A stretch of DNA of 64,000 nt from Pseudoponticoccus marisrubri (GCF_001482405.1 NZ_LPXO01000004.1:285204-349203), one strand, 5' to 3'. Positions 26,452-40,304 are shown, counted from the stretch's first letter. The notes: generated from the sequence alone by a model not told the origin. Made by a program: numbers and translations.

Positions 26452-28050
26452 ATGCCGCAGAATGACGATTGGTGGCGGGGCTCCGTCACGTACCAGATCT
26501 ATCCCCGCTCCTTCATGGATGCCGACAATGACGGGGTGGGCGACCTGGCCGGGATCACCGAAAAGCTGGAACACGTGGCGTCGCTGGGCGTGGACGCGAT
26601 CTGGCTGTCGCCGGTCTTCCCCTCGCCGATGAAGGACATGGGCTATGACGTGTCGGACTATACCGGCATCGACCCGGCCTTCGGCACGCTCGAGATCTTC
26701 GACGCCATGGTCGAGAAGGCGCATGCGCTGGGGCTGAAGGTCATCATCGACCAGGTGCTGTCGCATTCCTCGGACGAGCATCCCTATTTCGTCGAATCGC
26801 GGTCGTCGCGCGACAACCCCAAGGCCGACTGGTATGTCTGGGCCGACCCCAAGCCCGACGGCACGCCGCCCAATAACTGGCTGGCGATCTTTGGCGGCGG
26901 CGCCTGGGAATGGGAGCCGCGCCGCCGGCAGTACTATTTCCACAACTTCCTGAAGGAACAGCCCGACTGGAACTTCCACAACCCCGAGGTGCAGGACTTC
27001 CTGCTGGAGACCATGCGATTCTGGCTGGATCGTGGCGTCGACGGGTTCCGGCTGGACACGGTGAACTTCTACTTCCACGACAAGCTGCTGCGCGACAATC
27101 CCGCCAACTACCTGCCCTGGGCGCAGGACGCGGCAAAGCCCTATGACATGCAGTATTGCCTGTTCGCCAAGAACCAGCCCGAGAACCTGGGCTTCCTGGC
27201 GCGGATGCGCGCGCTGCTGGACGAGTACGAGGGCCGCGCCATGGTGGGCGAGGTCGGCGACAGCCATCACTCGATCGAGCTGATGGGCCAGTATACCAGC
27301 GGGCATCGCCTGCACATGGCCTATTCCTTCGAGATGCTGGGCCCGGATTTCAGCCCCGCGCATTTCCGCAGCCGGATCGAGGAGTTCTTCTACAAGGCGC
27401 CCAATGGCTGGCCGTGCTGGGCCTTCTCGAATCACGACGTGCCGCGCCATGTGGGCCGCTGGCTGAAGCACTCCAAGGACCAGGACGCGCTGGCCAAGCA
27501 GGCCGCCGCGATGCTGCTCTCCTTCGAGGGCTCGGTCTGCATCTACCAAGGCGAAGAGCTGGGCCAGGTCGATACCGAGCTGGAATTCCACGAGCTGACC
27601 GACCCCGAGGGCATCAATTTCTGGCCCGCCTCCAAGGGCCGCGACGGCTGCCGCACGCCCATGGCCTGGGCCGCCGATGCGCCCAATGCCGGGTTCTCGC
27701 AGGCCAACCAGACCTGGCTGCCGGTCAAGGCGCCGCAGGCGGCGCGGGCCGTTTCGGCACAAGGCGATTCGGACAGCGTGCTGAACTTCTACCGCGAGAT
27801 GCTGGCCTTGCGCCGGCGCGAGCAGGCGCTGCACCTGGGCCGGATGCGCTTCCTCGACATGCCCGAGCCGGTGCTGGCCTACACGCGGGGCGACGACGTG
27901 CTCTGCGTCTTCAACCTGTCGGCCGAGTCGGTGAAGGTCTCGCTGACCGGTGCGGCGAAACCGCTTCTGGCGCAGGCGGCGGAGATTTCGGGGAAAACCC
28001 TGTCGCTGGGCGCAAACGGTTTCCTGATCGGCCGGCTGACCGACGCGTGA
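26452..28050 (+). CDS. GH13 alpha-glucosidase (oligo-1,6-glucosidase/AglA-like)
   Basis: 532 residues, cytoplasmic, no signal peptide. It hydrolyses terminal alpha-glucosidic bonds of disaccharides or oligosaccharides. GH13 elements in order: VTYQIYPRSFMDADNDGVGDLAGI, the DGFRLDTVNF nucleophile (D202), acid/base E267 in MVGEVGD, and D329 in FSNHDVPRH. The ATG at 26452 follows AAGGGA. It precedes the glycogen operon, with LacI-type operators both before and after it. Its probable role is breakdown of maltose or trehalose-like sugars that feed glucose into storage. No transporter for such sugars is in the window. Confidence 0.93.
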   Translation: MPQNDDWWRGSVTYQIYPRSFMDADNDGVGDLAGITEKLEHVASLGVDAIWLSPVFPSPMKDMGYDVSDYTGIDPAFGTLEIFDAMVEKAHALGLKVIIDQVLSHSSDEHPYFVESRSSRDNPKADWYVWADPKPDGTPPNNWLAIFGGGAWEWEPRRRQYYFHNFLKEQPDWNFHNPEVQDFLLETMRFWLDRGVDGFRLDTVNFYFHDKLLRDNPANYLPWAQDAAKPYDMQYCLFAKNQPENLGFLARMRALLDEYEGRAMVGEVGDSHHSIELMGQYTSGHRLHMAYSFEMLGPDFSPAHFRSRIEEFFYKAPNGWPCWAFSNHDVPRHVGRWLKHSKDQDALAKQAAAMLLSFEGSVCIYQGEELGQVDTELEFHELTDPEGINFWPASKGRDGCRTPMAWAADAPNAGFSQANQTWLPVKAPQAARAVSAQGDSDSVLNFYREMLALRRREQALHLGRMRFLDMPEPVLAYTRGDDVLCVFNLSAESVKVSLTGAAKPLLAQAAEISGKTLSLGANGFLIGRLTDA

Positions 28051-28071
28051 ATGCCACAATTCGCGACTTCC

Positions 28072-28083
28072 GTTAGCGCTAAC
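28072..28083 (+). promoter_or_regulatory. LacI-family-type operator between the glucosidase gene and glgB
   Basis: GTTAGCGCTAAC is a perfect 12-bp palindrome with the central CG typical of LacI-family sites. It lies 95 bases before the glgB ATG. No LacI regulator gene is in the window. Confidence 0.65.
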
Positions 28084-28135
28084 TGTTGATTTGATCAGCA
28101 AGTTGACCGACAGTCGCGTAACGTGACGAAACAAA

Positions 28136-28159
28136 GTCCCGCGCGGATCCGCGCGGGAC
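28136..28159 (+). repeat. Perfect 24-bp GC-rich palindrome in the glgB leader
   Basis: Left arm GTCCCGCGCGGA, right arm its exact complement. The hairpin ends 18 bases before the glgB ATG, just ahead of GGAGAC. No T-run follows, so it looks like a leader structure or protein-binding site more than a terminator. Confidence 0.75.
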
Positions 28160-28177
28160 CAGACCGGAGACAGCGCC

Positions 28178-30364
28178 ATGACCACCGCAGATCTGCCGCC
28201 GCATCTGACGCAAGAGGACATCGCGCTGCTCAAGGAGGCGAGGCACCCGGCGCCCTTCGATGCGTTGGGCAAGCATGTCGTCAAGCGCAAGGCCTATGTC
28301 ACCGCGATGGTGCCCGACGCCATCACGCTCGAGGCGATCGCCGGGCGCAAGACGGTCGAGGTGCCGCGGCTGGACGGGCCGGTCTTCGGCGGGCAGATCC
28401 CCAATTCCAAGGCCGGCTACAAGCTGCGCGCCACGTTCGGCGGTGGGCGGACATGGACCTTCGACGATCCCTATCGCTTCAGCCCCGTGCTGGGCGAGAT
28501 GGACGAATACCTGATCGGCGAGGGCACGCATCGCCGGCTCTGGGACGTGCTGGGCGCGCATGTGACCGAGATCGACGGGGTTGCGGGCACGCATTTCGCG
28601 GTTTGGGCGCCCAATGCGGTGCGCGTCTCGGTCGTGGGCGATTTCAACGTCTGGGACGGGCGGCGCCACCCGATGCGCAGCCGCGGCACCACCGGCGTGT
28701 GGGAGTTGTTCGTGCCGGGGATCGAGGAGGGCGCGCTCTACAAGTACGAGATCGCCCCGCAGCACGGCGCCCCATTCCTCAAGGCCGACCCGGTGGCGTT
28801 CGGCGCCCAGCACCCGCCCGAGACCTCGTCGGTGGTGCGCGACATCACCGGCTATGGCTGGGAGGATGACGCCTGGATGCAGTCCCGTGCCACGCGGCAC
28901 CGGCGCGACAAGCCGATCTCGGTCTACGAGGTGCATCTGGGTTCGTGGCGCCGCAATGTCGAAGAGGACCGCCCGCTCAGCTATCGCGAACTGGCCACCG
29001 AGCTGGTCGATTACGCGGTCGAGATGGGCTTTACCCATCTCGAATTCCTGCCGGTCAGCGAGTTTCCCTTCGACGGGTCCTGGGGCTACCAGCCGGTGGG
29101 GCTCTATGCGCCGACCATCCGCTTCGGCCCGCCGCACGAGTTCCGCGACCTTGTCGAGGCGGCGCACAAGGCCGGGCTGGGCGTGATCCTCGACTGGGTG
29201 CCGGGGCATTTCCCCTCGGACGCGCACGGTCTGGCACAGTTCGACGGCACCCATCTCTACGAGCATTCCGACCCGCGCGAAGGCTTCCACCAAGACTGGA
29301 ACACGCTGATCTACAATTACGGCCGCACCGAGGTGAAGAACTTCCTGACGGCCAACGCGCTCTACTGGCTGGAAGAATACCATGTCGACGGGCTGCGCGT
29401 GGATGCCGTGGCCTCGATGCTCTACCGCGACTACTCGCGCCAGGACGGGCAGTGGATCCCCAACCGCGACGGCGGGCGCGAGAATTACGAGGCCATCGAT
29501 TTCCTCAAGGAAATGAACACGGTGACCTATGGCGCGCATGAGGGGATCATGACCATCGCCGAGGAATCCACCGCCTTTCCCGGGGTCTCGACCCCTGTCG
29601 ATGCCGGCGGGCTGGGCTTCGGCTTCAAGTGGAACATGGGCTGGATGAACGACACGCTGCGATACATCGAGAAGGACCCGATCTATCGCCAGTACGATCA
29701 TCACCTGATGACCTTCGGCATCGATTATGCCTTTACCGAGAATTTCATCCTGCCGATCAGCCATGACGAGGTGGTGCACGGCAAGGGCTCGATGCTGTCC
29801 AAGATGCCCGGCAATGACTGGGAGAAATTCGCCAACCTGCGCGCCTATTACGGTTTCATGTGGGGCCACCCGGGCAAGAAGCTGCTCTTCATGGGCTGCG
29901 AATTCGCGCAATGGGGCGAGTGGAACCACAATGTCTCGCTCGACTGGGACGCGCTGCAGGGCGAGAACCATCGCGGCATCCAGGCGCTGGTGCGCGATCT
30001 GAACGCGCTCTACACCGCGACGCCGGCGCTGCATGCGCGCGATTGCGACCCGTCCGGCTTCCGCTGGATCGGCAACGACCCGCAGCATTCCATGTCCAGT
30101 TTCATGCGCTTCGGCGAGGAGGGCGACGCGCCCGTGCTGGTGGTGTGCAACTTCACCCCGGTCGACCGCCACGGCGTGCGGGTGGGGGTGCCCATGCCCG
30201 GCACCTGGGTCGAGGTGATGAACACCGACGCGGCCGCCTATGGCGGTGGCGACCGTCTGAATGCCGCGCCGCTGACCACGTCGTCGCAGGGATGGGACGG
30301 GCTGGAGCAGTCCATAGAGATCGCGCTGCCGCCGCTTTCGGTGGTGATGTTCCAGAAGCAATGA
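28178..30364 (+). CDS. glgB: 1,4-alpha-glucan branching enzyme
   Basis: 728 residues, the long form with an extra N-terminal module (about 1-105), then a CBM48 domain (GTHFAVWAPNAVRVSVVGDF) and the GH13 barrel. Catalytic residues: D409 (GLRVDAVASM), E462 (TIAEES) and D530 (ISHDEVVHGKGS). It forms alpha-1,6 branches in glycogen. It is the first gene of glgB-glgC-glgA-glgX-pgm and sits after a LacI-type operator and the palindromic leader. Confidence 0.97.
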   Translation: MTTADLPPHLTQEDIALLKEARHPAPFDALGKHVVKRKAYVTAMVPDAITLEAIAGRKTVEVPRLDGPVFGGQIPNSKAGYKLRATFGGGRTWTFDDPYRFSPVLGEMDEYLIGEGTHRRLWDVLGAHVTEIDGVAGTHFAVWAPNAVRVSVVGDFNVWDGRRHPMRSRGTTGVWELFVPGIEEGALYKYEIAPQHGAPFLKADPVAFGAQHPPETSSVVRDITGYGWEDDAWMQSRATRHRRDKPISVYEVHLGSWRRNVEEDRPLSYRELATELVDYAVEMGFTHLEFLPVSEFPFDGSWGYQPVGLYAPTIRFGPPHEFRDLVEAAHKAGLGVILDWVPGHFPSDAHGLAQFDGTHLYEHSDPREGFHQDWNTLIYNYGRTEVKNFLTANALYWLEEYHVDGLRVDAVASMLYRDYSRQDGQWIPNRDGGRENYEAIDFLKEMNTVTYGAHEGIMTIAEESTAFPGVSTPVDAGGLGFGFKWNMGWMNDTLRYIEKDPIYRQYDHHLMTFGIDYAFTENFILPISHDEVVHGKGSMLSKMPGNDWEKFANLRAYYGFMWGHPGKKLLFMGCEFAQWGEWNHNVSLDWDALQGENHRGIQALVRDLNALYTATPALHARDCDPSGFRWIGNDPQHSMSSFMRFGEEGDAPVLVVCNFTPVDRHGVRVGVPMPGTWVEVMNTDAAAYGGGDRLNAAPLTTSSQGWDGLEQSIEIALPPLSVVMFQKQ

Positions 30365-30407
30365 CCGGCGCGCGCAGTGACGCCGCCACTTGGGAGGAGA
30401 GACCGAC

Positions 30408-31667
30408 ATGCAAGACCACAGACGTCTGGGCCAGCGATCCATGGCTTTCGTTCTGGCCGGGGGCCGCGGGTCGCGCCTCAAGGAGTTGACCGACAAGCGG
30501 GTGAAACCGGCCGTCTATTTCGGCGGCAAGTCGCGGATCATCGACTTTGCGCTGTCCAACGCGCTGAACTCGGGGATCCGCAAGATCGCGCTGGCCACCC
30601 AGTACAAGGCGCACAGCCTGATCCGCCACTGCCAGCGCGGCTGGAGCTTCTTCCGGGCCGAGCGCAACGAGTTCCTCGACATCCTGCCCGCCTCGCAGCG
30701 CATGGGCGACGAGGCGTGGTATCGCGGCACGGCCGACGCGGTGACGCAGAACATCGATATCGTGGACAGCTACGACATCGACTACGTGGTCATCCTGGCC
30801 GGCGATCACATCTACAAGATGGATTACGAGCTGATGATCCAGCAGCATGTCGAGGCCGGCGCCGACGTGACGATTGGCTGCCTGACCGTGCCGCGCGAAG
30901 AGGCCTCGGCCTTTGGCGTCATGGCCACCGATGCCTCGGGGCAGATCACCTCGTTCCTGGAAAAACCCGCCGATCCGCCGGCCACGCCCGAGGATCCCGA
31001 CAAGGCGCTGGCCTCGATGGGAATCTACGTCTTCGACTGGCGTTTCCTGCGCGAGCTGCTGCTGAAGGATGCCGCCGACGAGGCCTCGAGCCATGATTTC
31101 GGCAACGACCTGATCCCCGAGATCGTCAAGAACGGCAAGGCGATGGCGCATCGCTTCGACGACAGCTGCGTGCGCGCCGAGGGGGCCGAGGCCTATTGGC
31201 GCGACGTGGGCACGGTGGACGCGTTCTGGCAGGCCAATATCGACCTGACGGATTTCACGCCGACGCTGGACCTGTGGGACCGCAACTGGCCGATCTGGAC
31301 CTATTCCGAGATGACGCCGCCCGCCAAGTTCATCCATGACGAGGAGGATCGCCGCGGCATGGCGATTTCCTCGATGATCTCGGGCGGCTGCATCATCTCG
31401 GGCACCGAGGTGCGCAACTCGCTGTTGTTCACCAACGTGCACACCAATTCCTTCGCGGTGCTCGACCATTCGGTGGTGCTGCCCGACGTGGTGCTGCACC
31501 GCTCGGCGCGGCTGCACCGCTGCGTGATCGACCGTGGCGTGGTCATTCCCAAGGGGCTTGTCGTGGGCGAGGACCCGGAAGCGGATGCCAAGCATTTCCG
31601 CGTCACCGAGAAAGGCATCACGCTGATCACCCAGCCCATGGTCGACAAGTGGGAGGCCGCCCAGTGA
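30408..31667 (+). CDS. glgC: glucose-1-phosphate adenylyltransferase (ADP-glucose pyrophosphorylase)
   Basis: 419 residues. It makes ADP-glucose from ATP and glucose 1-phosphate, the committed and usually allosteric step. [27 protein letters not shown] is the nucleotide and effector region, and the C-terminal left-handed beta-helix repeats ([20 protein letters not shown] onward) are present. ATG 30408 follows GGGAGGAGAG. Its stop overlaps the GTG of glgA. Confidence 0.97.
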   Translation: MQDHRRLGQRSMAFVLAGGRGSRLKELTDKRVKPAVYFGGKSRIIDFALSNALNSGIRKIALATQYKAHSLIRHCQRGWSFFRAERNEFLDILPASQRMGDEAWYRGTADAVTQNIDIVDSYDIDYVVILAGDHIYKMDYELMIQQHVEAGADVTIGCLTVPREEASAFGVMATDASGQITSFLEKPADPPATPEDPDKALASMGIYVFDWRFLRELLLKDAADEASSHDFGNDLIPEIVKNGKAMAHRFDDSCVRAEGAEAYWRDVGTVDAFWQANIDLTDFTPTLDLWDRNWPIWTYSEMTPPAKFIHDEEDRRGMAISSMISGGCIISGTEVRNSLLFTNVHTNSFAVLDHSVVLPDVVLHRSARLHRCVIDRGVVIPKGLVVGEDPEADAKHFRVTEKGITLITQPMVDKWEAAQ

Positions 31668-33093
31668 AGAACGTCCTGTCGGTTACCTCGGAATGCGTGC
31701 CGCTGGTCAAGACCGGCGGTCTGGCGGATGTGGCGGGGGCCCTTCCGGGGGCGCTGGCCCCGTTCGATGTCCGGATGCGCACGCTGATCCCGGGCTACCC
31801 GGCAGTGATCGCCGCGCTGGAGGGGGCGCAAGGCGTGGCCGAGTTCGCCAGCTGTTTCGGCGGGCCGGCCCGGGTGCTGGAAGGGCGGGCCGGCGGGCTG
31901 GACCTGCTGGTTCTGGACGCGCCGCACCTGTTCGACCGTGGTGCTGGCATCTACCTGACCGCCGACGGGATCGACTGGCCCGACAACCCCGAGCGTTTCG
32001 CCGCGCTCAGCTGGGTCGCCTGCGAGATCGCCAATGGCGCGCTCGAGGGCTGGGTGCCAGACGTGGTGCATGCGCATGACTGGCAAGGCGGGCTGGCGCC
32101 CTATTACATCGCCCGCTCGCCCGCCAAGGGGCGGGTGCGCACGGTCATCACCGTGCACAACATCGCCTTCCAGGGGCTGGTGCCGGCCGACCGGATGGCC
32201 GCGCTGCGTCTGAACGCGGGCGATTTCCACAGCGACGGGCTGGAATATTACGGGCAGGTCTCGGCGCTGAAGGCGGGGCTGGTGCATGCCGACAAGCTGA
32301 CCACCGTGTCGCCCACCTATGCGCGCGAGCTGATGACGGACGCCTTCGGCATGGGGCTGCAGGGCGTGCTGCGCGCGCGGGCGGCGGATTTTGTCGGCAT
32401 CCTCAACGGGATCGACGAAACCGTCTGGTCGCCGGCCGACGACCCGCACCTGGCCAAGCCGTTCAAGGCGCCGCGCGGCAAGGCGGCCAACAAGGCGGCC
32501 CTGCGTGACGAATTCGGCCTGGCCGAGGCGCCGGGCCCGCTGGCGGTCGTGGTCTCGCGCCTGACCGAGCAGAAGGGGCTGGACCTGCTGCTGGCCGCGC
32601 TGCCGGGATTTCTGGAACGCGGCGGGCAACTGGCGCTGCTGGGCTCGGGCGATCCGGGGCTCGAGGCGGCGTTCCAGCAGGCGGCCAACGATCCCAATGT
32701 CGGCGTGAAGCTGGGCTATGACGAGCCGCTCTCGCACCGGATGATGGCCGGCGGCGACGCGATCCTCGTGCCCTCGCGGTTCGAGCCTTGCGGGCTGACC
32801 CAGCTCTACGGGCTGCGCTACGGCACGCTGCCGGTGGTGGCGCTGACCGGCGGGCTGGCCGACACGGTGATCCCCGCGACACCCGCCACGATGGCCCGGC
32901 AGGTGGCCACGGGGCTGCAGTTCCACCCCGTCACGGCGGATGCGCTGCGCGACGCGCTGGCCGGGCTGTGCGATCTTTACGCCCAACCCAAGCTGTGGTC
33001 GAAGATGCAACGCAACGCGATGGCGCATCCGGTGGGCTGGGACCAGTCGGCCGCGGCCTACGCGGCCCTTTATAACAGGCTGACCGGACCCGA

Positions 33094-33097
<4 letters not shown>
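31664..33097 (+). CDS. glgA: glycogen synthase (ADP-glucose type, GT5)
   Basis: 477 residues. It transfers glucose from ADP-glucose to growing alpha-1,4 chains. The N-terminal [16 protein letters not shown] holds the ADP-glucose-binding lysine, [13 protein letters not shown] is the mid-domain motif, and [23 protein letters not shown] is the C-terminal catalytic segment with its glutamate. The start is GTG 31664, overlapping the glgC TGA as GTGA. An in-frame ATG 15 bases upstream also exists but lies within glgC. Confidence 0.97.
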
Positions 33098-36854
<3,757 letters not shown>

Positions 36855-36860
36855 ACGCGC

Positions 36861-36920
36861 GGGCGGGCGGGGCGATCGCCCCGTCCACCATGCCGGCCGG
36901 GGCGATGGCCCCACCCCACC
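36861..36920. repeat. GC-rich intergenic element related in part to R1/R2
   Basis: Holds GGGGCGATCGCCCCG (36869-36883), a self-complementary core, followed by TCCACC; the stretch ATCGCCCCGTCCACC matches the 3' half of R2 with one difference. A degenerate second unit (GGGGCGATGGCCCCACC) follows at 36899. It lies between the convergent ends of pgm and livF and may terminate either. Confidence 0.5.
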
Positions 36921-36932
36921 GGGCCGGCCGGC

Positions 36933-37622
36933 TCAGACGCCCAGGTGATGCTGGGCCAGTTCAGGCGTGATCGCCTCGACCGGCCCGGTCCAGACCGAGC
37001 GGCCGCGTTCGAGGATCACCGCGCGGTCGGCCACCTGCCGCAGCTCCTTCAGCGACTTGTCGATGATCAGGATGGCCAGCCCGGTCTCGCGCTTGAGCCG
37101 GGCGATGGCGTCCCAGATCTCCTGCCGGACCAGCGGCGCCAGCCCTTCGGTCGCCTCGTCGAGGATCAGCAGCCGGGGGTTGGTCATCAATGCGCGGCCG
37201 ATGGCCAGCATCTGCTGCTCACCCCCCGACAGGCTGCGCGCCACCTGGCCGCGCCGCTCGGCCAACCGCGGGAACAGCTGCCCCACGCTGTCCTCGGTCC
37301 AGGGGCCCGGCCGCGTCGCGGCAGAAAGGTTCTCGGACACGCTCAGATCGGAAAAGCAGCGCCGGCCCTCGGGCACCAGCCCGATCCCCAGCCGCGCCAC
37401 CCGGTGCGAGGGCAGGGCGTGCAGGTCATGCCCGTCGAAGCGCAGGCCCCCCTGCGCGGGCAGCATGCGGCAGATGCACTTGACCGTGGTGGACTTGCCC
37501 ATGCCGTTGCGCCCCATCAGCGCCACCACTTCGCCCGCCGACAGCTCCAGCCGGACCCCGAACAGGGCCTGGCTGGCGCCGTAGCGGGCAGTCAGGTCGC
37601 GAAGCTCCAACAGGGCGGTCAT
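36933..37622 (-). CDS. livF: branched-chain amino-acid-type ABC transporter, ATP-binding protein LivF
   Basis: 229 residues. Walker A GRNGMGKS, signature LSGGEQQM, Walker B LLILDEATEGLAP: the LDEAxEGLAP variant is characteristic of LivF. ATG overlaps the livG stop (ATGA). Last gene of the SBP-livH-M-G-F operon. The transported compound is not shown by sequence; the binding protein and neighbours leave open branched amino acids, amides or other small solutes. Confidence 0.94.
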   Translation of the reverse strand: MTALLELRDLTARYGASQALFGVRLELSAGEVVALMGRNGMGKSTTVKCICRMLPAQGGLRFDGHDLHALPSHRVARLGIGLVPEGRRCFSDLSVSENLSAATRPGPWTEDSVGQLFPRLAERRGQVARSLSGGEQQMLAIGRALMTNPRLLILDEATEGLAPLVRQEIWDAIARLKRETGLAILIIDKSLKELRQVADRAVILERGRSVWTGPVEAITPELAQHHLGV

Positions 37623-38368
37623 GCGCTGTCTCCGAGATAGGCCTCGCGCACGGCCGGGTCGCGGCGGATCTCGTCGACCGATCCGCTGGCGATGACCCGG
37701 CCATAGACCAGCACGCTGACCCGGTCGGCAAGGGCAAAGACCGCGTCCATGTCATGTTCGACCAGCAGGATCGGCGCCTCGGCGCGCAACCCGTCCAGAA
37801 GCCGCGTCAGCCGGGCCGAGCCCTCGGCACCCAGCCCGGCCATCGGCTCGTCCATCACGAAGGCGCGCGGCGCCAGCGTCAGCGCCACGGCGACCTCGAG
37901 CTGCCGGCGCTGGCCGTGGCTGAGCTCGGCCGTGCGCGTGGCTGCCTGCGCAGCCAGCCCGACACGTTCCAGCGCCGCCTCGGCCCTCTCGCGCAAGCTT
38001 TGGTCCCCCAGTGCCGGGCGCAGGAAGCGCCACGGCCGCCCCGAGGCGCCGAGCGCGCCCAGAAGCGCGTTCTGCAGCACGGTGTCCTCCATCGCCAGCT
38101 GGCTGATCTGGAAGGTCCGCGCCAACCCGGCCCGGGCCCGCGCCGGCACGGGCAGGCGCGTTACGTCGCGCCCCATCAGCCGGACCTGCCCGGCATCGGG
38201 CACCAGCGCGCCGCAGATCTGCGCGATCAGCGTCGACTTGCCCGCGCCGTTGGGGCCGATGATGGCATGGATCTCGCCGGGGTGCAGCGCGACCGAGACA
38301 TCCTCGGTCGCCTTCAGCGCGCCAAAGGCCTTGGACAGGCCGCGTGTCTCCAGAACCGGCTCAGTCAT
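37619..38368 (-). CDS. livG: branched-chain amino-acid-type ABC transporter, ATP-binding protein LivG
   Basis: 249 residues. Walker A GPNGAGKS, the Liv-type LARTFQISQLAMEDTVLQNALLG segment, and signature LSHGQRRQLEVAVAL with Walker B AFVMDEPMAGL. The SHG signature in place of SGG is usual for this subgroup. It overlaps livM by 8 bases and livF by 4. Confidence 0.94.
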   Translation of the reverse strand: MTEPVLETRGLSKAFGALKATEDVSVALHPGEIHAIIGPNGAGKSTLIAQICGALVPDAGQVRLMGRDVTRLPVPARARAGLARTFQISQLAMEDTVLQNALLGALGASGRPWRFLRPALGDQSLRERAEAALERVGLAAQAATRTAELSHGQRRQLEVAVALTLAPRAFVMDEPMAGLGAEGSARLTRLLDGLRAEAPILLVEHDMDAVFALADRVSVLVYGRVIASGSVDEIRRDPAVREAYLGDSA

Positions 38369-39344
38369 GGGTCCGTGCCCGCCCGGCGATCATGCCGATC
38401 ACGCCGCCCTTGCCGAACAGCACGATGCCCAGCAGAAGCAGGCCGAACCAGATGTGCCAATAGGCGCTGATCCCGCCCAGCCAGTGTTCCAGCGCCACGA
38501 AGAGCACCGCCCCCACCACCGGGCCGAAGAGCCGCGCGGTGCCGCCGATGATGATGAAGACGATGAACTCGCCCGAAAGTTGCCAGCTGAACATCGAGGG
38601 CGAGACGAAGCGGTTGAGATCGGCGAAGAGCGCGCCGGCCAGCCCGGTGATGGCGCCCGACAGGGTGAAGGCGGCCAGCCGCAGGCGGAACGGGTCCAGC
38701 CCCACGGCGCGCACCCGCTCGGGCACCTGCCGCGCGGCGTTCAGCGCCAGCCCGAAGGGCGAGCGCATGAGCGCCGCCGTCAGCGCCAGCGTCAGCACCA
38801 GCAGGGTCAGGCAGAGCGCGTAGAACTGGATCGGCACCAGCGTGTTCAGCCCGGGAAAGCCGTTGCGCAGGTAGATCGAGATCCCGTCCTCGCCGCCATA
38901 GCGCGCCCAGGAGATGGTGAAGAAGAACAGCATCTGTCCGAAGGCCAGCGTGATCATGATGAAATAGACGCCCGAGGTGCGCAGCGACAAGAGCCCGATC
39001 ACGAAGGCCGCCAGCGCCGAGGCGACCAGCGCGACCAGCCAGATCACCGGCATGGACTTGGTGCCCTCGATCAGGACAGGTGCCTCCATCAGCGGCGTAT
39101 AGGTCTGCGCGTGGTAGGCCAGCACCCCCATGGCATAGCCGCCGATGCCGAAGAACACCGCGTGGCCGAGGCTGACCAGCCCGCCGATCCCCAGCGCGAT
39201 GTTCAGCCCCGCCGCGGCCAGCGCAAGGATCACGGCGCGGGTGGCCAGCGTGATGGTAAAGGGCTCGTCGGCCCAGAGCGCCCAGAGCGGCACGAGCACG
39301 AGGCCGGCCAGCATGGTGAGGTTGACAAGGGTCTCGCGGCTCAT
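38361..39344 (-). CDS. livM: branched-chain amino-acid-type ABC transporter, permease LivM
   Basis: 327 residues with about nine membrane segments. The motif ALAAAGLNIALGIGGLVSLGHAVFFGIGGYA is the LivM signature and RSPFGLALNAARQVPERVRAVGLD the cytoplasmic coupling loop. Its ATG overlaps the livH stop. Confidence 0.94.
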   Translation of the reverse strand: MSRETLVNLTMLAGLVLVPLWALWADEPFTITLATRAVILALAAAGLNIALGIGGLVSLGHAVFFGIGGYAMGVLAYHAQTYTPLMEAPVLIEGTKSMPVIWLVALVASALAAFVIGLLSLRTSGVYFIMITLAFGQMLFFFTISWARYGGEDGISIYLRNGFPGLNTLVPIQFYALCLTLLVLTLALTAALMRSPFGLALNAARQVPERVRAVGLDPFRLRLAAFTLSGAITGLAGALFADLNRFVSPSMFSWQLSGEFIVFIIIGGTARLFGPVVGAVLFVALEHWLGGISAYWHIWFGLLLLGIVLFGKGGVIGMIAGRARTHD

Positions 39345-40261
39345 GCGCGGGCCCCGTAGAGCCCGGTCGGCCGCCAGATCAGCACGCCCGCCATCAGGAT
39401 GTAGATCGCCATCGAGGCCAGCGCGGCGCCGGTCTGGGTGGCCGCGGCGGGCGCCATGACCAGCTCGAACAGCGCGGGCAGGAAGAGCGCGCCCAGCGTG
39501 TCGGTCAGCCCGACCAGTACCGCGCCCACCAGCGCGCCCTTGATCGAGCCGATGCCGCCGATGACGATGGTGACGAAGGCCAGGATCAGCACCGGCTCGC
39601 CCATGCCGACCTGAACCGACTGGATCGCGCCCACCAGCGCGCCCGCCAGCCCGGCCAGCGCCGCCCCCAGCGCGAAGACGAAGGTGTAGAGCCGGTCGAT
39701 ATCCACCCCCAGCGCGGCGATCATCTCGCGGTCATTCTCGCCGGCGCGGATCTGCACGCCGATCCTCGTGCGCGCGATCAGCCAGAAGAGCCCCGCCGCC
39801 ACGGACAGTCCCGCCCCGATGAGGGTCAGCCGGTAGAGCGGATACTGGATGCCGCCGGGCAGGGTGACCGGCCCGGCCAGCGCCTCGGGCACGTCGAGAT
39901 AGAGCGGGAAGGAGCCGAAGACCCAGCGCGTGCCTTCCGAGAAGATCAGGATCAGCGCGAAGGTGGCCAGCACCTGGTCCAGGTGGTCGCGGGCATAGAG
40001 CCGGCGGATCACCAGCAGCTCGATCAGCGCCCCGGCGGCGGCGGCCCCGGCCAGCGCGGCCACGAGGCCCAGCAGGAAGGAGCCGGTGGCGGCGGCGGCC
40101 GCCGCCGCGCAGAAGGCCCCGATCATGTAGAGCGACCCGTGCGCGAGGTTGATCAGCCCCATCACGCCGAAGATCAGCGTCAGTCCCGCGGCCAGCAGGA
40201 ACAGCATAATGCCGAATTGCAGCCCGTTGAGGACCTGTTCGACGAGCAGGATCAGGGTCAT
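39341..40261 (-). CDS. livH: branched-chain amino-acid-type ABC transporter, permease LivH
   Basis: 306 residues with eight or nine membrane segments. The start MTLILLVEQVLNGLQFGIMLFLLAAGLTLIFGVMGLINLAHGS is characteristic of LivH. ATG 40261 was chosen because similarity begins there; an upstream in-frame start (40318) would lie within array D. The operon has its binding protein first, array D, then permeases and ATPases. Confidence 0.94.
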   Translation of the reverse strand: MTLILLVEQVLNGLQFGIMLFLLAAGLTLIFGVMGLINLAHGSLYMIGAFCAAAAAAATGSFLLGLVAALAGAAAAGALIELLVIRRLYARDHLDQVLATFALILIFSEGTRWVFGSFPLYLDVPEALAGPVTLPGGIQYPLYRLTLIGAGLSVAAGLFWLIARTRIGVQIRAGENDREMIAALGVDIDRLYTFVFALGAALAGLAGALVGAIQSVQVGMGEPVLILAFVTIVIGGIGSIKGALVGAVLVGLTDTLGALFLPALFELVMAPAAATQTGAALASMAIYILMAGVLIWRPTGLYGARA

Positions 40262-40304
40262 TGGGACGGTCCGGGCAATGTGCCCCGCCGGTCGCCAGGC
40301 GGGG

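Noticed and set aside
28086..28098. FNR/Nnr-like box TTGAT-TTG-ATCAG before glgB
   Set aside because: The centre is 3 instead of 4 bases and the right half is imperfect, so it does not fit the consensus.
36861..36920. An attachment site or origin-like element after pgm
   Set aside because: Only short GC-rich self-complementary strings are visible, with no integrase, DnaA boxes or tRNA nearby.
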